The position numbers were made by a program, and so were the translations under genes. Shown here in pieces: positions 1 to 8,692 of a stretch of 64,000 nucleotides of DNA. The notes under the pieces are model-generated. The model searched no databases and was not told where the DNA came from. It saw only the letters and a program-made list of their open reading frames with translations. How positions within the stretch are numbered: the stretch's first letter is position 1; each line of letters begins with the position of its first letter. The stretch is from JANJTB01 sp032027125 (GTDB lineage: Bacteria; Bacteroidota; Ignavibacteria; Kapaibacteriales; UBA2268). The stretch spans positions 3,644,198-3,708,197 of the forward strand of contig JAVSMQ010000001.1 of assembly GCA_032027125.1 (NCBI GenBank), in the 5' to 3' direction.

Positions 1-742
1 TTATGCTGAATAATTCTTCATCCGGTATGTTTAGTATTAATTCGCCGCCTTCAGCCATAGTTACACCGCCTGTTTCTTCAGATACAATGATAACCAAAGT
101 ATCTACCTGTTCAGATAAGCCAAGTCCTGCTCTGTGTCTTGTACCGAGATTCTTGCCGCCATATTTCGTTACAGATGACAACGGAAGCACACATCTGGCA
201 GCAAGAATTAAGTCATTGTTAATAATGACAGCCCCGTCGTGAAGCGGTGATTTTGTATTGAAAATTGACAACAGGAGTTCCCTTGATATTGCAGCCTGCA
301 TCGGAACACCGGTATCTACTGTCATTTGTACGTTTTGAGAACGGGTAAATACAATTAATGCGCCAATATGCTTTGATGACAATTCCTTTACAGCATCGAC
401 AATCTCATCCAAAGATTCAGAAATTTTGGGTTTTACAAATAATCTGAAAATCGGACTTCTGGTAATTATAAGTAGTAACTTTCTTAACTCGGGCTGAAAT
501 AATATGACAAATGCCAGCAGCCAGACATCAGATATAGTTCTTAAAATCCAATTGAGTGATTTGAAATTTGATGCTTCAGTAATAAACTGCAGTGCAATTA
601 TGATAACCATTCCAAATAATATCTGAACAGCTACTGTGTTTTTCAAAGCACGGTAAAGATAGTAAAAAAGTACTGCCACAATGATAACATCAAGCAAATC
701 GAAAGTAGTAATAGTCAGAAATCCAATTTTAAATAATTCCAT
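1..742 (-). CDS. cdaA: Diadenylate cyclase (CdaA/DacA type), 3' end cut by window edge
   Basis: The enzyme makes cyclic di-AMP from two ATP at the membrane. The frame starts at ATG 742 and is open to base 1. The N-terminus (MELFKIGFLTITTFDLLDV) leads into hydrophobic helices over about the first 80 residues, as in CdaA. The DAC domain follows, with the two signature motifs LHDGAVII and GTRHRAGLGLSE. The protein is truncated only by the window edge. It starts 5 bp after the phoH stop, so the two are probably co-transcribed. The domain identity is secure. CdaA rather than DisA is chosen because of the N-terminal membrane helices. Confidence 0.93.
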   Translation of the reverse strand, partial: MELFKIGFLTITTFDLLDVIIVAVLFYYLYRALKNTVAVQILFGMVIIIALQFITEASNFKSLNWILRTISDVWLLAFVILFQPELRKLLLIITRSPIFRLFVKPKISESLDEIVDAVKELSSKHIGALIVFTRSQNVQMTVDTGVPMQAAISRELLLSIFNTKSPLHDGAVIINNDLILAARCVLPLSSVTKYGGKNLGTRHRAGLGLSEQVDTLVIIVSEETGGVTMAEGGELILNIPDEELFSI

Positions 743-747
743 GTGAG

Positions 748-1749
748 TTAGTTCGAACCACCCTTAATTGATTTCTTTGAAACATATTTCTCATCATCTT
801 TTTCATAAGCTTTCACAATATCGGCAACAAGTTTGTGCCTAACAACATCTTTGTTGTCAAAATACACAAATTCTATGCCGTTAATATTCTGCAAAATTCT
901 GTTAGCATCAATTAAACCTGATTGGGATTTATTTGGCAGGTCAATTTGTGTAATATCACCTGTTATAATTGCTTTCGATTTCATTCCCAGCCTTGTAAGA
1001 AACATCTTCATTTGGACTGTTGTTGCATTTTGTGCTTCATCAAGGATTATAAATGCGTTACTTAGAGTTCTCCCTCTCATATATGCAAGCGGTGTAATCT
1101 CAATAATATTTCTTTCCGATAATGATTTTACTTTTTCAGGCGAAATCATATAGTGCATTGCATCTGTTAATGGTCTGAGATAAGGGTCAATTTTTTCCAA
1201 TAAATCACCGGGCAAAAATCCTAATGATTCCCCGGCTTCAACAGCAGGGCGGGTAAGTATAATCTTTGAGATTTCATTATTTCTTAATGCCGCAAGTGCC
1301 ATAGCCACCGCAAGGAATGTCTTTCCTGTTCCTGCCGGACCAATTGCAAAGACTAAATCATTTTCCTGAACCTTGTTGTAATATTCGAGCTGTCGTGGAT
1401 TTCTTAATCTGACAGCATCCTTAATACCCTGAAAAATAGTTTGATTAATTGATTTGGCGTCAGTTTTATCACTTATTAGATTGGTAGAACCGTCAATCAA
1501 TTCGAGTACAGTTTTGACATCCTGCTCTGAAATATGCTTATTACGATTAAGCATATAGAGCATTTCTTCAAAAATTCTCTCGATTTTGATAATATCTTCC
1601 TGTGGTCCTTTTAAGGTGACAACATTTCCCCTAACGACAATACCTGCTTTGAAGCGGTTTTCAATCATGTTTAGATGTGTGTCATTTGTTCCGAACAGTG
1701 ACACAAGTTCAACATTATCAAATGCAATTTTTTTCTCAATCAACTCCAT
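748..1749 (-). CDS. PhoH-family ATPase
   Basis: This is a cytoplasmic P-loop ATPase of the PhoH/YbeZ family, usually linked to RNA metabolism. Visible motifs are Walker A GPAGTGKTF and Walker B FIILDEAQNAT, preceded by an N-terminal KH-like segment (about residues 1-90). The length of 333 aa is typical. An upstream in-frame TTG at 1773 would add 8 residues, but it lies directly on the T-run of the preceding terminator, so ATG 1749 (MELIEKKIAFDN) is the better start. It is followed after 5 bp by cdaA. No ybeY is adjacent, unlike in many bacteria. Confidence 0.92.
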   Translation of the reverse strand: MELIEKKIAFDNVELVSLFGTNDTHLNMIENRFKAGIVVRGNVVTLKGPQEDIIKIERIFEEMLYMLNRNKHISEQDVKTVLELIDGSTNLISDKTDAKSINQTIFQGIKDAVRLRNPRQLEYYNKVQENDLVFAIGPAGTGKTFLAVAMALAALRNNEISKIILTRPAVEAGESLGFLPGDLLEKIDPYLRPLTDAMHYMISPEKVKSLSERNIIEITPLAYMRGRTLSNAFIILDEAQNATTVQMKMFLTRLGMKSKAIITGDITQIDLPNKSQSGLIDANRILQNINGIEFVYFDNKDVVRHKLVADIVKAYEKDDEKYVSKKSIKGGSN

Positions 1750-1770
1750 AAAATCATTTTTTAAAGTAAA

Positions 1771-1806
1771 CAAAAAACCCTACTTCATAAAAGAAGCAGG
1801 GCTTTA
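1771..1806 (-). terminator. Intrinsic terminator after the LysM lipoprotein gene
   Basis: On the minus strand the sequence GCCCTGCTTC-TTTTAT-GAAGTAGGG forms a 9-10 bp stem with one mismatch, followed directly by TTTTTTG. It lies between the LysM gene and phoH and overlaps the possible TTG start of phoH. Confidence 0.75.
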
Positions 1807-1833
1807 ATTATTTTAAATGAAAAACAATAATTA

Positions 1834-2619
1834 TTATTGAACTCCGCCCGGCTGAACAGCAGCTTCTGCCTGAGCTTCTTTTTTCATTCTCCAGTACTTA
1901 CGCTCTGCTTTAAGTTCTTCGCTGGTTTTAGGACCTTTCGGTGGAATTTGTAAAACCTGACCCGGATGAATTATATCAGGGTTACGGATTTGGTCGGTGT
2001 TTGCCTGCCAAATTTTAGGCCACATAAACGGGTCTGCATAAATATCAATTTTACCTGCTATATTCCACAAACAGTCACGATTTTCAGCCCATGTACCAAC
2101 AGTATAAGTTGTGATTTTCTTTTCTCTGTAAAGTCCGCGAATGTCTTTTGCAAGAGCAATAATCTTGTTGTAGAATTCAGGGATAAGAGAAATTTTGTTA
2201 CCGCGAAGCATATTAAGGTCATTTTCGAGAGCTTTTACGTCAGCCTGACGTGCAAGTAGCTGCTCGTCTGAAAGTCTCTGCATCTCACGGATTTTGCCTT
2301 CAATAACACCTAATCTTTGACGGAAAGCAACGATATCGGCATCAGTAGCTCCAAGAAGTCTTAAGGTTTCTTCCTGACATTCTTTTAAAAGTCTGTTGAC
2401 TTCGTCAAGTCTTGCCCTTGTGTCATTGGATTTTCTTGTAACTTCAGTTAATCTGAGTTCCAAAGTTCTTACAGTAGTTTCATACTGCTGAATACGTAAT
2501 TCAGCTTCATCTTTGGTTAATTCTCTGTCCGGTTTGGAAGCCGGAGGTAATTGTGCCTGTTGGCAGGCAATGGTAAAGCCCAAAGATACAAACAACAAAA
2601 TTAAAAATAGATTTTTCAT
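1834..2619 (-). CDS. LysM-domain lipoprotein with coiled coil
   Basis: This is a 261-residue exported lipoprotein. It has a signal peptide with a lipobox ending at Cys19 (LGFTIAC), then a long charged coiled coil over about residues 35-150 (RLTEVTRKSND, RLNEVNRLLKEC-like heptads). The C-terminal LysM module covers about 165-225 (YTVGTWAENRDCLWNIAG, ending HPGQVLQIP), which in this family binds peptidoglycan glycan chains. A GAGG ribosome site precedes the ATG. The small coiled-coil lipoprotein 42 bp upstream is on the same strand and probably co-expressed, so an envelope-anchoring role is inferred for both. No closer function is recognised. Confidence 0.88.
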   Translation of the reverse strand: MKNLFLILLFVSLGFTIACQQAQLPPASKPDRELTKDEAELRIQQYETTVRTLELRLTEVTRKSNDTRARLDEVNRLLKECQEETLRLLGATDADIVAFRQRLGVIEGKIREMQRLSDEQLLARQADVKALENDLNMLRGNKISLIPEFYNKIIALAKDIRGLYREKKITTYTVGTWAENRDCLWNIAGKIDIYADPFMWPKIWQANTDQIRNPDIIHPGQVLQIPPKGPKTSEELKAERKYWRMKKEAQAEAAVQPGGVQ

Positions 2620-2661
2620 GTTTCCTCAGTTATTATATTTGTTCAACATTATACTTAAAAA

Positions 2662-2967
2662 TTATTTAGAAGGAGTATAATCGGGCCATACATTAGGCCA
2701 TTGGGATAATTTCTGCATGATAAAATCTTTATCCTTGTTGCAGTCTGATAGAACTGATTGACGAGCATTTATCTCGGTTTCAATCTTTGGAATTTCGCTT
2801 TCTTTCGCGGAAATTTCAGCATTAATCTGCTTTTCCTTGTTACGTAAATCCTGTAAACGGTTCATCTGTTGTTCGGTTATCATCGGGGTACAACCCGTGA
2901 ACGACAATGATGAAGCCAGTATCAAAGAACTTACACCTACTGTAGCTACAACTTTTGTAAACTTCAT
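2662..2967 (-). CDS. Small coiled-coil lipoprotein
   Basis: This 101-residue protein has a signal peptide ending in the lipobox LSFTGC (Cys26), followed by a single helical heptad-rich stretch (about residues 33-85). The C-terminus is Trp/Pro-rich (WPNVWPDYTPSK). A strong GGAGG ribosome site sits 7 nt before the ATG. It lies just upstream of the LysM lipoprotein on the same strand. The layout resembles Lpp-like or spacer lipoproteins, but no family is recognised. Confidence 0.8.
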   Translation of the reverse strand: MKFTKVVATVGVSSLILASSLSFTGCTPMITEQQMNRLQDLRNKEKQINAEISAKESEIPKIETEINARQSVLSDCNKDKDFIMQKLSQWPNVWPDYTPSK

Positions 2968-3222
2968 ATTAAGCCTCCGTGAGTCAAATAAATTTTTAAA
3001 ATTTTCATTTATCGAAAAACTAATTTTTTAAAGAACATTAATTCATTTACAAATATGTATTTTTTTTTCTAATTTAGGTCAATTTTTTTTGTTCATGTAT
3101 AAATAAAAATTAATTTAAATTACAAATACACATATATCAACATTTTCTTGACGATTAATTAACAAAATATTGGTATTTTGCGTATTATTTTTTTGCAAAT
3201 GTAAAAATTATCTGGTTTTTTT

Positions 3223-5925
3223 ATGTCTAAAGAGTTTCCTAAATCGTATTCACCAAAAGATTCTGAAGAAAAATTATATAAATTTTGGATTGAAAACAAA
3301 ATTTTCAAAACCGACGAAGGTTCAACCAAAAAACCTTACAGCATTCTAATGCCTCCGCCTAATATAACCGGAATATTGCATTTCGGTCATATTCTTAACC
3401 TAACCATTCAGGATTTGTATATTCGACGAAAGCGTACTCAGGGATATGAATCATGCTGGTTCCCTGGTACGGACCATGCCGGTATTGCAACTCAGGCAAG
3501 ACTTGAAACAGAACTTAAAAAGGAAGGATTAACCCGGTACGACCTTGGCAGGGATAAATTTGTCGAAAGAGTCTGGGAGTGGAGAGAGAAATACGGCGGT
3601 ATTATTTTTGACCAAATGCGTAAACTCGGTATATCGTGTGATTGGGACAGAACAATTTTTACTCTGGATGAAGGACCGGGGAATGCTGTCAATGAAGTAT
3701 TTATCAGATTGTTTGATGAAGGATTGATATATCGCGGTAAAAGAATAATTAACTGGTCACCTCATTCGATGACGGCATTATCCGATGAAGAAGTAGAATT
3801 CAGGGAAGTCAAAGAACATTTATATACTCTGAGATATTATTTCGAAAATGACTCAGACTATCTTATGGTTGCAACCGTGAGACCTGAAACTATCTTTGGT
3901 GATACGGCAGTTGCTGTAAATCCTAATGATGACCGTTATAAGCATCTCATTGGTACAAAAGTAAGAGTACCTATTTGCGGAAGAATTGTACCAATCATAG
4001 CTGATGAATATGCTGACCCAGCATTTGGTACCGGATGCGTGAAAATTACTCCTGCTCATGACTCAAATGACTTTATGGTTGGGCAAAGACATAATCTGGA
4101 AGTAATAAATTCAATAAATCCCGACGGAACGCTTAATGAATTTGCCGGTGAATTTAACGGTTTAGAAAGATTTGATGCCCGTAAGAAAATTGTTGAGAAA
4201 TTAAAAGACGGATACATTATTGAAAAAATCGAAGATTATATTCATAATGTCGGTTTCTCACAACGCGGGGGAGAACCTGTCGAACCTTATTTAAGTGACC
4301 AGTGGTTTGTGAGTATGAAACCATTAGCCGAAAAAGCATTGAAAGCTGTGACTGAAGGAGAAATAAATTTCCACCCGAATCACTGGGTTAAAACTTATGA
4401 GCACTGGCTGACAAATGTCAGGGACTGGTGCATATCACGGCAGTTATGGTGGGGGCACAGGATTCCGGTATATTATACAGAAGATGGAAGATTAACTGCT
4501 GCTAACAGTCCGGAAGAAGCAAGAGATAAATTGAATTTACTGTCGGATTCTCCCCTTACGAGAGATGAAGATGTACTGGATACCTGGTTTTCTTCGTGGC
4601 TCTGGCCTATGACAACTATGGGATGGCTTGATGACGGCAAAAGAGAAGAAACTCCTGTACTGAATAAATTTCTGCCTACTGATTTACTTGTGACCGCACC
4701 GGATATTATCTTTTTCTGGGTAGCGAGAATGATAATGGCTTCACTTCATTTCAAAAATGAAATCCCTTTTAAAGATGTTTATTTTACAAGTTTGATACGT
4801 GACGGTGTTGGAAGAAAGTTGTCAAAATCATTGGGTAACTCCCCAGACCCTTTGAATGTTATTGACCGATACGGTGCTGATGCAGTAAGATTTACAATGA
4901 TATTTCTGTCTCCGCTCGGACAGGACGTCAGAATGGATGTAAATGTCGAAACTCAGGATATACCTTCAGTTGAAATCGGCAGAAATTTCTGTAATAAAAT
5001 ATGGAATGCAGGAAGATTCCTGATGATGAAACGGCAGCAAATCTTTGAAGAAAATAATCTTGAAAGTAATGATAAACTTACAGCAGGCGAACTTTCACTT
5101 GCAGATAAATGGATACTGTCACGGTTGAATACAGCTATTACAAGAATTGACGATTCGCTCGATAATTTCAGAGTTAATGACTATTCGAAAATTCTATATG
5201 ATTTTATTTGGAGAGATTTCTGCGACTGGTATGTTGAGATTATCAAAATCCAATCAAATCAAAGCAATGACGGAGCTTACAAAGTAAGATTAATGAATTT
5301 TTCAATTGATATTTACGAATCAATTCTTAAACTCATACAGCCTGTTATGCCGTTTATAAGTGAAGAAATATGGAATTTGATTTCGCCGAGAGAAAATTGT
5401 TTAGCCGTAACATCTGCTCCTGATGCTGACAATTCATTGATTAACATTGATATTGAAAATGATTTCGAACTGCTTCAAAATATAATTGAAGAAATAAGAA
5501 GAATCCGTTCATCCGCTAATTTGCCGCCGTCAAAGAAAATTCCTTTATTTGTGAATTGTAAGAATCCAAAGGCAGTTGATTTTCTCAATAGTCAAAAATC
5601 GGTTATTGAATTATTGGCAAAATGCTCCGATACGGTTACCGGTATTGATATCATTAAACCTGAGCCTGCACTAAGCGGTGTAATAAAGGAAAATGAAATT
5701 TATCTCGCAATCGGTGATTTAATTGATAAGGATGTTGAGAAATTAAGACTTACAAAGGAAATTGAAAGACTGACAGCTATGATTGCAGGAGCAGAGAAAA
5801 AGCTCTCAAATGAGAAATTCGTTGCTAATGCTGCTCCCGAAATAGTTGAAAATGAGCGTAACAAACTAAGCAATCTTATGAATTCACTTGAGGTTGTTAA
5901 AGCGAATTTGGTGAGTTTGGGATGA
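3223..5925 (+). CDS. valS: Valyl-tRNA synthetase
   Basis: This class I synthetase charges tRNA-Val and edits Thr-tRNA-Val. At 900 aa it has the full family length. The HIGH-type motif is seen as PPNITGILHFGHILN (about residue 45), the editing CP1 domain lies around 200-370, and the KMSKS-type loop is GRKLSKSLGNSPDPL (about residue 530). The anticodon-binding helical domain follows, then a C-terminal coiled-coil arm (about 835-900, LTKEIERLTAMIAGAEKKL). It begins a rightward unit with tgt 47 bp downstream. The 255-bp divergent region upstream is very AT-rich. A TTGACG at 3148 was seen, but no properly spaced -7 element. Confidence 0.97.
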   Translation: MSKEFPKSYSPKDSEEKLYKFWIENKIFKTDEGSTKKPYSILMPPPNITGILHFGHILNLTIQDLYIRRKRTQGYESCWFPGTDHAGIATQARLETELKKEGLTRYDLGRDKFVERVWEWREKYGGIIFDQMRKLGISCDWDRTIFTLDEGPGNAVNEVFIRLFDEGLIYRGKRIINWSPHSMTALSDEEVEFREVKEHLYTLRYYFENDSDYLMVATVRPETIFGDTAVAVNPNDDRYKHLIGTKVRVPICGRIVPIIADEYADPAFGTGCVKITPAHDSNDFMVGQRHNLEVINSINPDGTLNEFAGEFNGLERFDARKKIVEKLKDGYIIEKIEDYIHNVGFSQRGGEPVEPYLSDQWFVSMKPLAEKALKAVTEGEINFHPNHWVKTYEHWLTNVRDWCISRQLWWGHRIPVYYTEDGRLTAANSPEEARDKLNLLSDSPLTRDEDVLDTWFSSWLWPMTTMGWLDDGKREETPVLNKFLPTDLLVTAPDIIFFWVARMIMASLHFKNEIPFKDVYFTSLIRDGVGRKLSKSLGNSPDPLNVIDRYGADAVRFTMIFLSPLGQDVRMDVNVETQDIPSVEIGRNFCNKIWNAGRFLMMKRQQIFEENNLESNDKLTAGELSLADKWILSRLNTAITRIDDSLDNFRVNDYSKILYDFIWRDFCDWYVEIIKIQSNQSNDGAYKVRLMNFSIDIYESILKLIQPVMPFISEEIWNLISPRENCLAVTSAPDADNSLINIDIENDFELLQNIIEEIRRIRSSANLPPSKKIPLFVNCKNPKAVDFLNSQKSVIELLAKCSDTVTGIDIIKPEPALSGVIKENEIYLAIGDLIDKDVEKLRLTKEIERLTAMIAGAEKKLSNEKFVANAAPEIVENERNKLSNLMNSLEVVKANLVSLG

Positions 5926-5972
5926 TTTATTATAAATTCACCTATATTCAAAATTGAAAAAAATATCTAAAA

Positions 5973-7106
5973 ATGAATAAACTATATGAATTAGAAAAAG
6001 AATCCGGTAAGTCAAAAGCACGGGCTGGATTCCTACATACTGACCACGGAATAATCCCGACTCCTGTTTTTATGCCTGTTGGCACAGCCGGAACAGTGAA
6101 AGCAATTATGCAGAGGGATTTGGTCGAACTTGATGCTAAAATAATACTCGGAAATACTTATCATCTGTATCTCAGACCAAATGACAAAGTAATAAATCAA
6201 TTCGGCGGTCTGCATAAATTTATCAGTTGGGACGGAGCAATTCTCACCGACAGCGGCGGCTATCAAATTTTTTCTCTTCAGGATATGAGAAAACTTACTC
6301 GTGAAGGTGCAGCGTTCAAATCACATATTGACGGCTCGAAACATTTCTTTTCTCCTGAATCTGTGGTTGATATCCAGAGAAATTTAGGTTCAGATATTTT
6401 AATGGTACTTGATGAATGTGTGCCTTATCCTTCAGATGAAAATTATACTGCAAAATCTATGGAACTGTCCCTCGACTGGGCTAAACGGTCAAAGGAGAGA
6501 TTTTGTGAGACATCAGATTTATACGGTCACCGCCAGTTTCAGTTTGGTATAGGACAGGGCGGTATGTATGAAAACCAGCGTAAACAGTATATCGAAAGAA
6601 TGATAGAAATAGATTTCGACGGCAATGCAATCGGCGGATTATCCGTTGGCGAGCCCGTTGAATTGATGTATGACCTGACCGACCTATCGACGGATTATCT
6701 GCCGAAAAACAAGCCAAGATACCTTATGGGGGTAGGAACACCGGAAAATCTCCTAGAATGTATAGAGCGGGGTATTGATATGTTCGACTGCGTACTACCG
6801 ACGAGGAATGCACGCAACGGGCAGTTGTTTACCTCTCGCGGAAAAATTAATCTGAGAAATTCACAGTATATACTTTCAAATCAACCTATAGATTCAAGTT
6901 TGGACTGTTATGCAAGCAATAATTTCAGTCTGGGTTATTTGAGGCATCTTTTTATTTCAAAGGAAATTCTTGCATTACAGATAGCAACAATGCACAATCT
7001 TGCATTTTTTCTTGACCTTGTCCGAAAAGCAAGATTACATATTCTAAACGATACTTTTGAAGTATGGAAAAAAGAAACTATTGAAAAAATGAGGGGAGAA
7101 GATTAA
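5973..7106 (+). CDS. tgt: Queuine/preQ1 tRNA-guanine transglycosylase, zinc site partly lost
   Basis: The enzyme exchanges G34 of GUN-anticodon tRNAs for a queuosine precursor. Seen motifs are ILTDSGGYQIF (catalytic Asp), SHIDGSKHFFSPE, AIGGLSVGEP and MFDCVLPTRNARNGQLF (nucleophile Asp region); 377 aa is the normal length. The usual zinc site CxCxxC...H reads Leu310, Cys312, Ser315, His341, so two of the four ligands are missing. Bacteroidota Tgt proteins are known to me to lack these cysteines altogether, so the enzyme may still fold without zinc. It lies 47 bp after valS. Confidence 0.95.
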   Translation: MNKLYELEKESGKSKARAGFLHTDHGIIPTPVFMPVGTAGTVKAIMQRDLVELDAKIILGNTYHLYLRPNDKVINQFGGLHKFISWDGAILTDSGGYQIFSLQDMRKLTREGAAFKSHIDGSKHFFSPESVVDIQRNLGSDILMVLDECVPYPSDENYTAKSMELSLDWAKRSKERFCETSDLYGHRQFQFGIGQGGMYENQRKQYIERMIEIDFDGNAIGGLSVGEPVELMYDLTDLSTDYLPKNKPRYLMGVGTPENLLECIERGIDMFDCVLPTRNARNGQLFTSRGKINLRNSQYILSNQPIDSSLDCYASNNFSLGYLRHLFISKEILALQIATMHNLAFFLDLVRKARLHILNDTFEVWKKETIEKMRGED

Positions 7107-7210
7107 TTCTTCCATTTTGATTTATTTGTAAGAATCGGTTAGTTTGCCGGTTGGAAGTAAAAATAACTTTCTTAATTGAAAAGAATTAATTATTTTTGTT
7201 GTTCTGAATT

Positions 7211-7297
7211 GGAGAGGTGGCAGAGTGGTTGAATGTGGCGGTCTCGAAAACCGTTGTGCGGGTAACTGCACCGAGGGTTCGAATCCCTCCTTCTCCG
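7211..7297 (+). tRNA. tRNA-Ser (anticodon CGA)
   Basis: The acceptor arms GGAGAGG and CTTCTCC pair with one G-T wobble. The anticodon loop CTCGAAA gives CGA, read as serine UCG. There is a long variable arm, as class II tRNAs require, and a GGTTCGAATCC T-arm. CCA is not encoded. A TATTTTTG -7-like box lies about 20 bp upstream, but no TTG is correctly spaced. Confidence 0.95.
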
Positions 7298-7311
7298 CGA
7301 AAAGAAATCTT

Positions 7312-7351
7312 AAACCCCTGTAATGAAATAAGTTGCAAGGGTTTTGTTTTT
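7312..7351 (+). terminator. Terminator after tRNA-Ser
   Basis: AAACCCCTG and CAAGGGTTT pair (8 of 9) around a 15-nt loop and are followed by TGTTTTT. It lies 15 bp downstream of the tRNA. Confidence 0.65.
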
Positions 7352-7440
7352 AATTCCAACACTGTTCCATTATAATAATCTTAAAGGTATAAGTTTGAAT
7401 ACCTTTTTATAAGTAAATAAATTTATAAATACATTTTATA

Positions 7441-7767
7441 CTATTTGATTTTATTATATCCCCAATCGTTGAGAGTTTCATTAAATACTTCTTTATCATA
7501 ATTCAAATAACTTTCAATATTGATGAAACTATAGAAATAGCTATTTTCATTTGCCCATTCAACAATTTCAATATCTGTAGAAAATTCAGGAGGATAAATT
7601 AAATCTATTATCATTCCTTTTTCTGAACCAAAATTCGGTAAAAGAGCAAATATTGTTTTCTCTTTGTTTTTAAAATTAAATTTAAATGGAGTAATAATTT
7701 TAAAATTAAACTCCTTTGCTGCAATATACCAATTTTCTTCAACTTTTTTATATTCTTTATGTTTCAT
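7441..7767 (-). CDS. Hypothetical protein, 108 aa
   Basis: No family is recognised. The protein is Lys/Asn/Phe-rich and soluble-looking, with no signal peptide and no membrane segment. The aromatic, acidic C-terminal half (NENSYFYSFINIESYLNYD) resembles small immunity or accessory proteins only in general composition. It sits between tRNA-Ser and a toxin-antitoxin pair. Its base composition is more AT-rich than the core genes, which suggests acquired DNA. A tRNA-adjacent insertion is possible, but no att duplication of the tRNA 3' end was found. Confidence 0.55.
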   Translation of the reverse strand: MKHKEYKKVEENWYIAAKEFNFKIITPFKFNFKNKEKTIFALLPNFGSEKGMIIDLIYPPEFSTDIEIVEWANENSYFYSFINIESYLNYDKEVFNETLNDWGYNKIK

Positions 7768-7962
7768 CTTTCTGTTTCGTCACTACTCAATCATTATTTA
7801 CAAAGAACGGAAACTCAAAAGTACAAATTACTAAATCTTTGGCAAAATAATTTAATTCCATTGAATTAAGTATCACAAAAAATAATTGTGATATTATTTC
7901 TATTAGACAATTTAGTAAAATGTATATCGTTTAAAGTATTTAAATATTGATTAGGAATTATT

Positions 7963-8184
7963 ATGGTTAGTACATATAGAGCAAGAGCTGATGAATTGGA
8001 TGAAAGTTTGTTAAATTCAATCAAATTGGCTTATTTAAATAAAAATATTCAGATTATTGTTTCTGAAGTCAATTCGTTAAGTGATGCCGAATTGGCAAAA
8101 AGAATTTATGAAGTTGATAATAACATAAATCTTGTTAAGTTTACTCCGGATGAATTCGATAAATTTGTAAATGAATTATCATAA
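7963..8184 (+). CDS. Antitoxin of a YoeB-type toxin-antitoxin module
   Basis: This 73-residue protein has an N-terminus (MVSTYRARADELDESLLNSI) typical of small antitoxins that precede RelE/YoeB toxins in Bacteroidota. The N-terminal part would bind DNA or dimerise, and the acidic C-terminal part (FTPDEFDKFVNELS) would wrap the toxin. Its stop lies 3 bp before the toxin ATG, the usual coupled arrangement. The family assignment rests on size, context and general resemblance. Confidence 0.75.
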   Translation: MVSTYRARADELDESLLNSIKLAYLNKNIQIIVSEVNSLSDAELAKRIYEVDNNINLVKFTPDEFDKFVNELS

Positions 8185-8187
8185 ATT

Positions 8188-8451
8188 ATGAGACAAATCA
8201 CATTCAGTTCTGAAGCATTTACGGATTTTGTTGAATGGTCAACTCATAACAAAAAAATCTTCCTTAAGATTTCAAAGCTTATCAAAGAAACTCAAAGAAA
8301 TCCTTTTGATGGAACAGGTGAACCCGAACAGCTTAAACATCAATTCCGGGGTTGTTGGTCCAGACGTATAACAATAGAGCACCGCTTAATCTATAAAGTC
8401 ACTGATGAAATGATTAAGATTATTTCCTGCAAATTCCATTATAATGGATAA
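8188..8451 (+). CDS. yoeB: Txe/YoeB-family mRNA interferase toxin
   Basis: This is an 87-residue RelE-fold endoribonuclease that cleaves mRNA at the ribosome. The family pattern is clear: ITFSSEAFTDFVEW at the start, RNPFDGTGEPEQLKHQ in the middle, then CWSRRITIEHRLIYKV and a C-terminal ISCKFHY. The expected catalytic residues are present: Glu in GTGEPE, Arg in SRRI and the C-terminal His. It is paired with the upstream antitoxin. Loss of function is not indicated. Confidence 0.9.
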   Translation: MRQITFSSEAFTDFVEWSTHNKKIFLKISKLIKETQRNPFDGTGEPEQLKHQFRGCWSRRITIEHRLIYKVTDEMIKIISCKFHYNG

Positions 8452-8692
8452 AAAATAAATCCAATTGAAACAATAAATTCATTTTGTAATTGAGAAATTC
8501 ACCCTTCTTTAAATTCTTAGTCGCTTTCCAATCAATATTTTAAAAATAGCACATACAATGAAAGGATATTAAAAATTCCATATCCGTAATTCTGCCGCCA
8601 ATTACTATTTTTCATAGAAATTAATTCCGTTTTACCCAATTCAATTTTGTAGACAANTTGGCATTTTTTTAGAATTTTTTGATGGAGTTGTT
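8452..8692. other. Intergenic region with an ambiguous base
   Basis: This 241-bp AT-rich stretch lies between the toxin gene and the large surface protein. It contains one N at 8657. No RNA gene, clear promoter or hairpin was seen. Confidence 0.5.

Noticed and set aside
3148..3180. TTGACG...TATTTTG as the valS promoter
   Set aside because: The spacer is 23 bp and the -7 box lacks one T, so it does not fit the pattern seen elsewhere in the window.
7211..7300. att site duplication of tRNA-Ser
   Set aside because: No copy of the tRNA 3' end was found downstream within the accessory patch.
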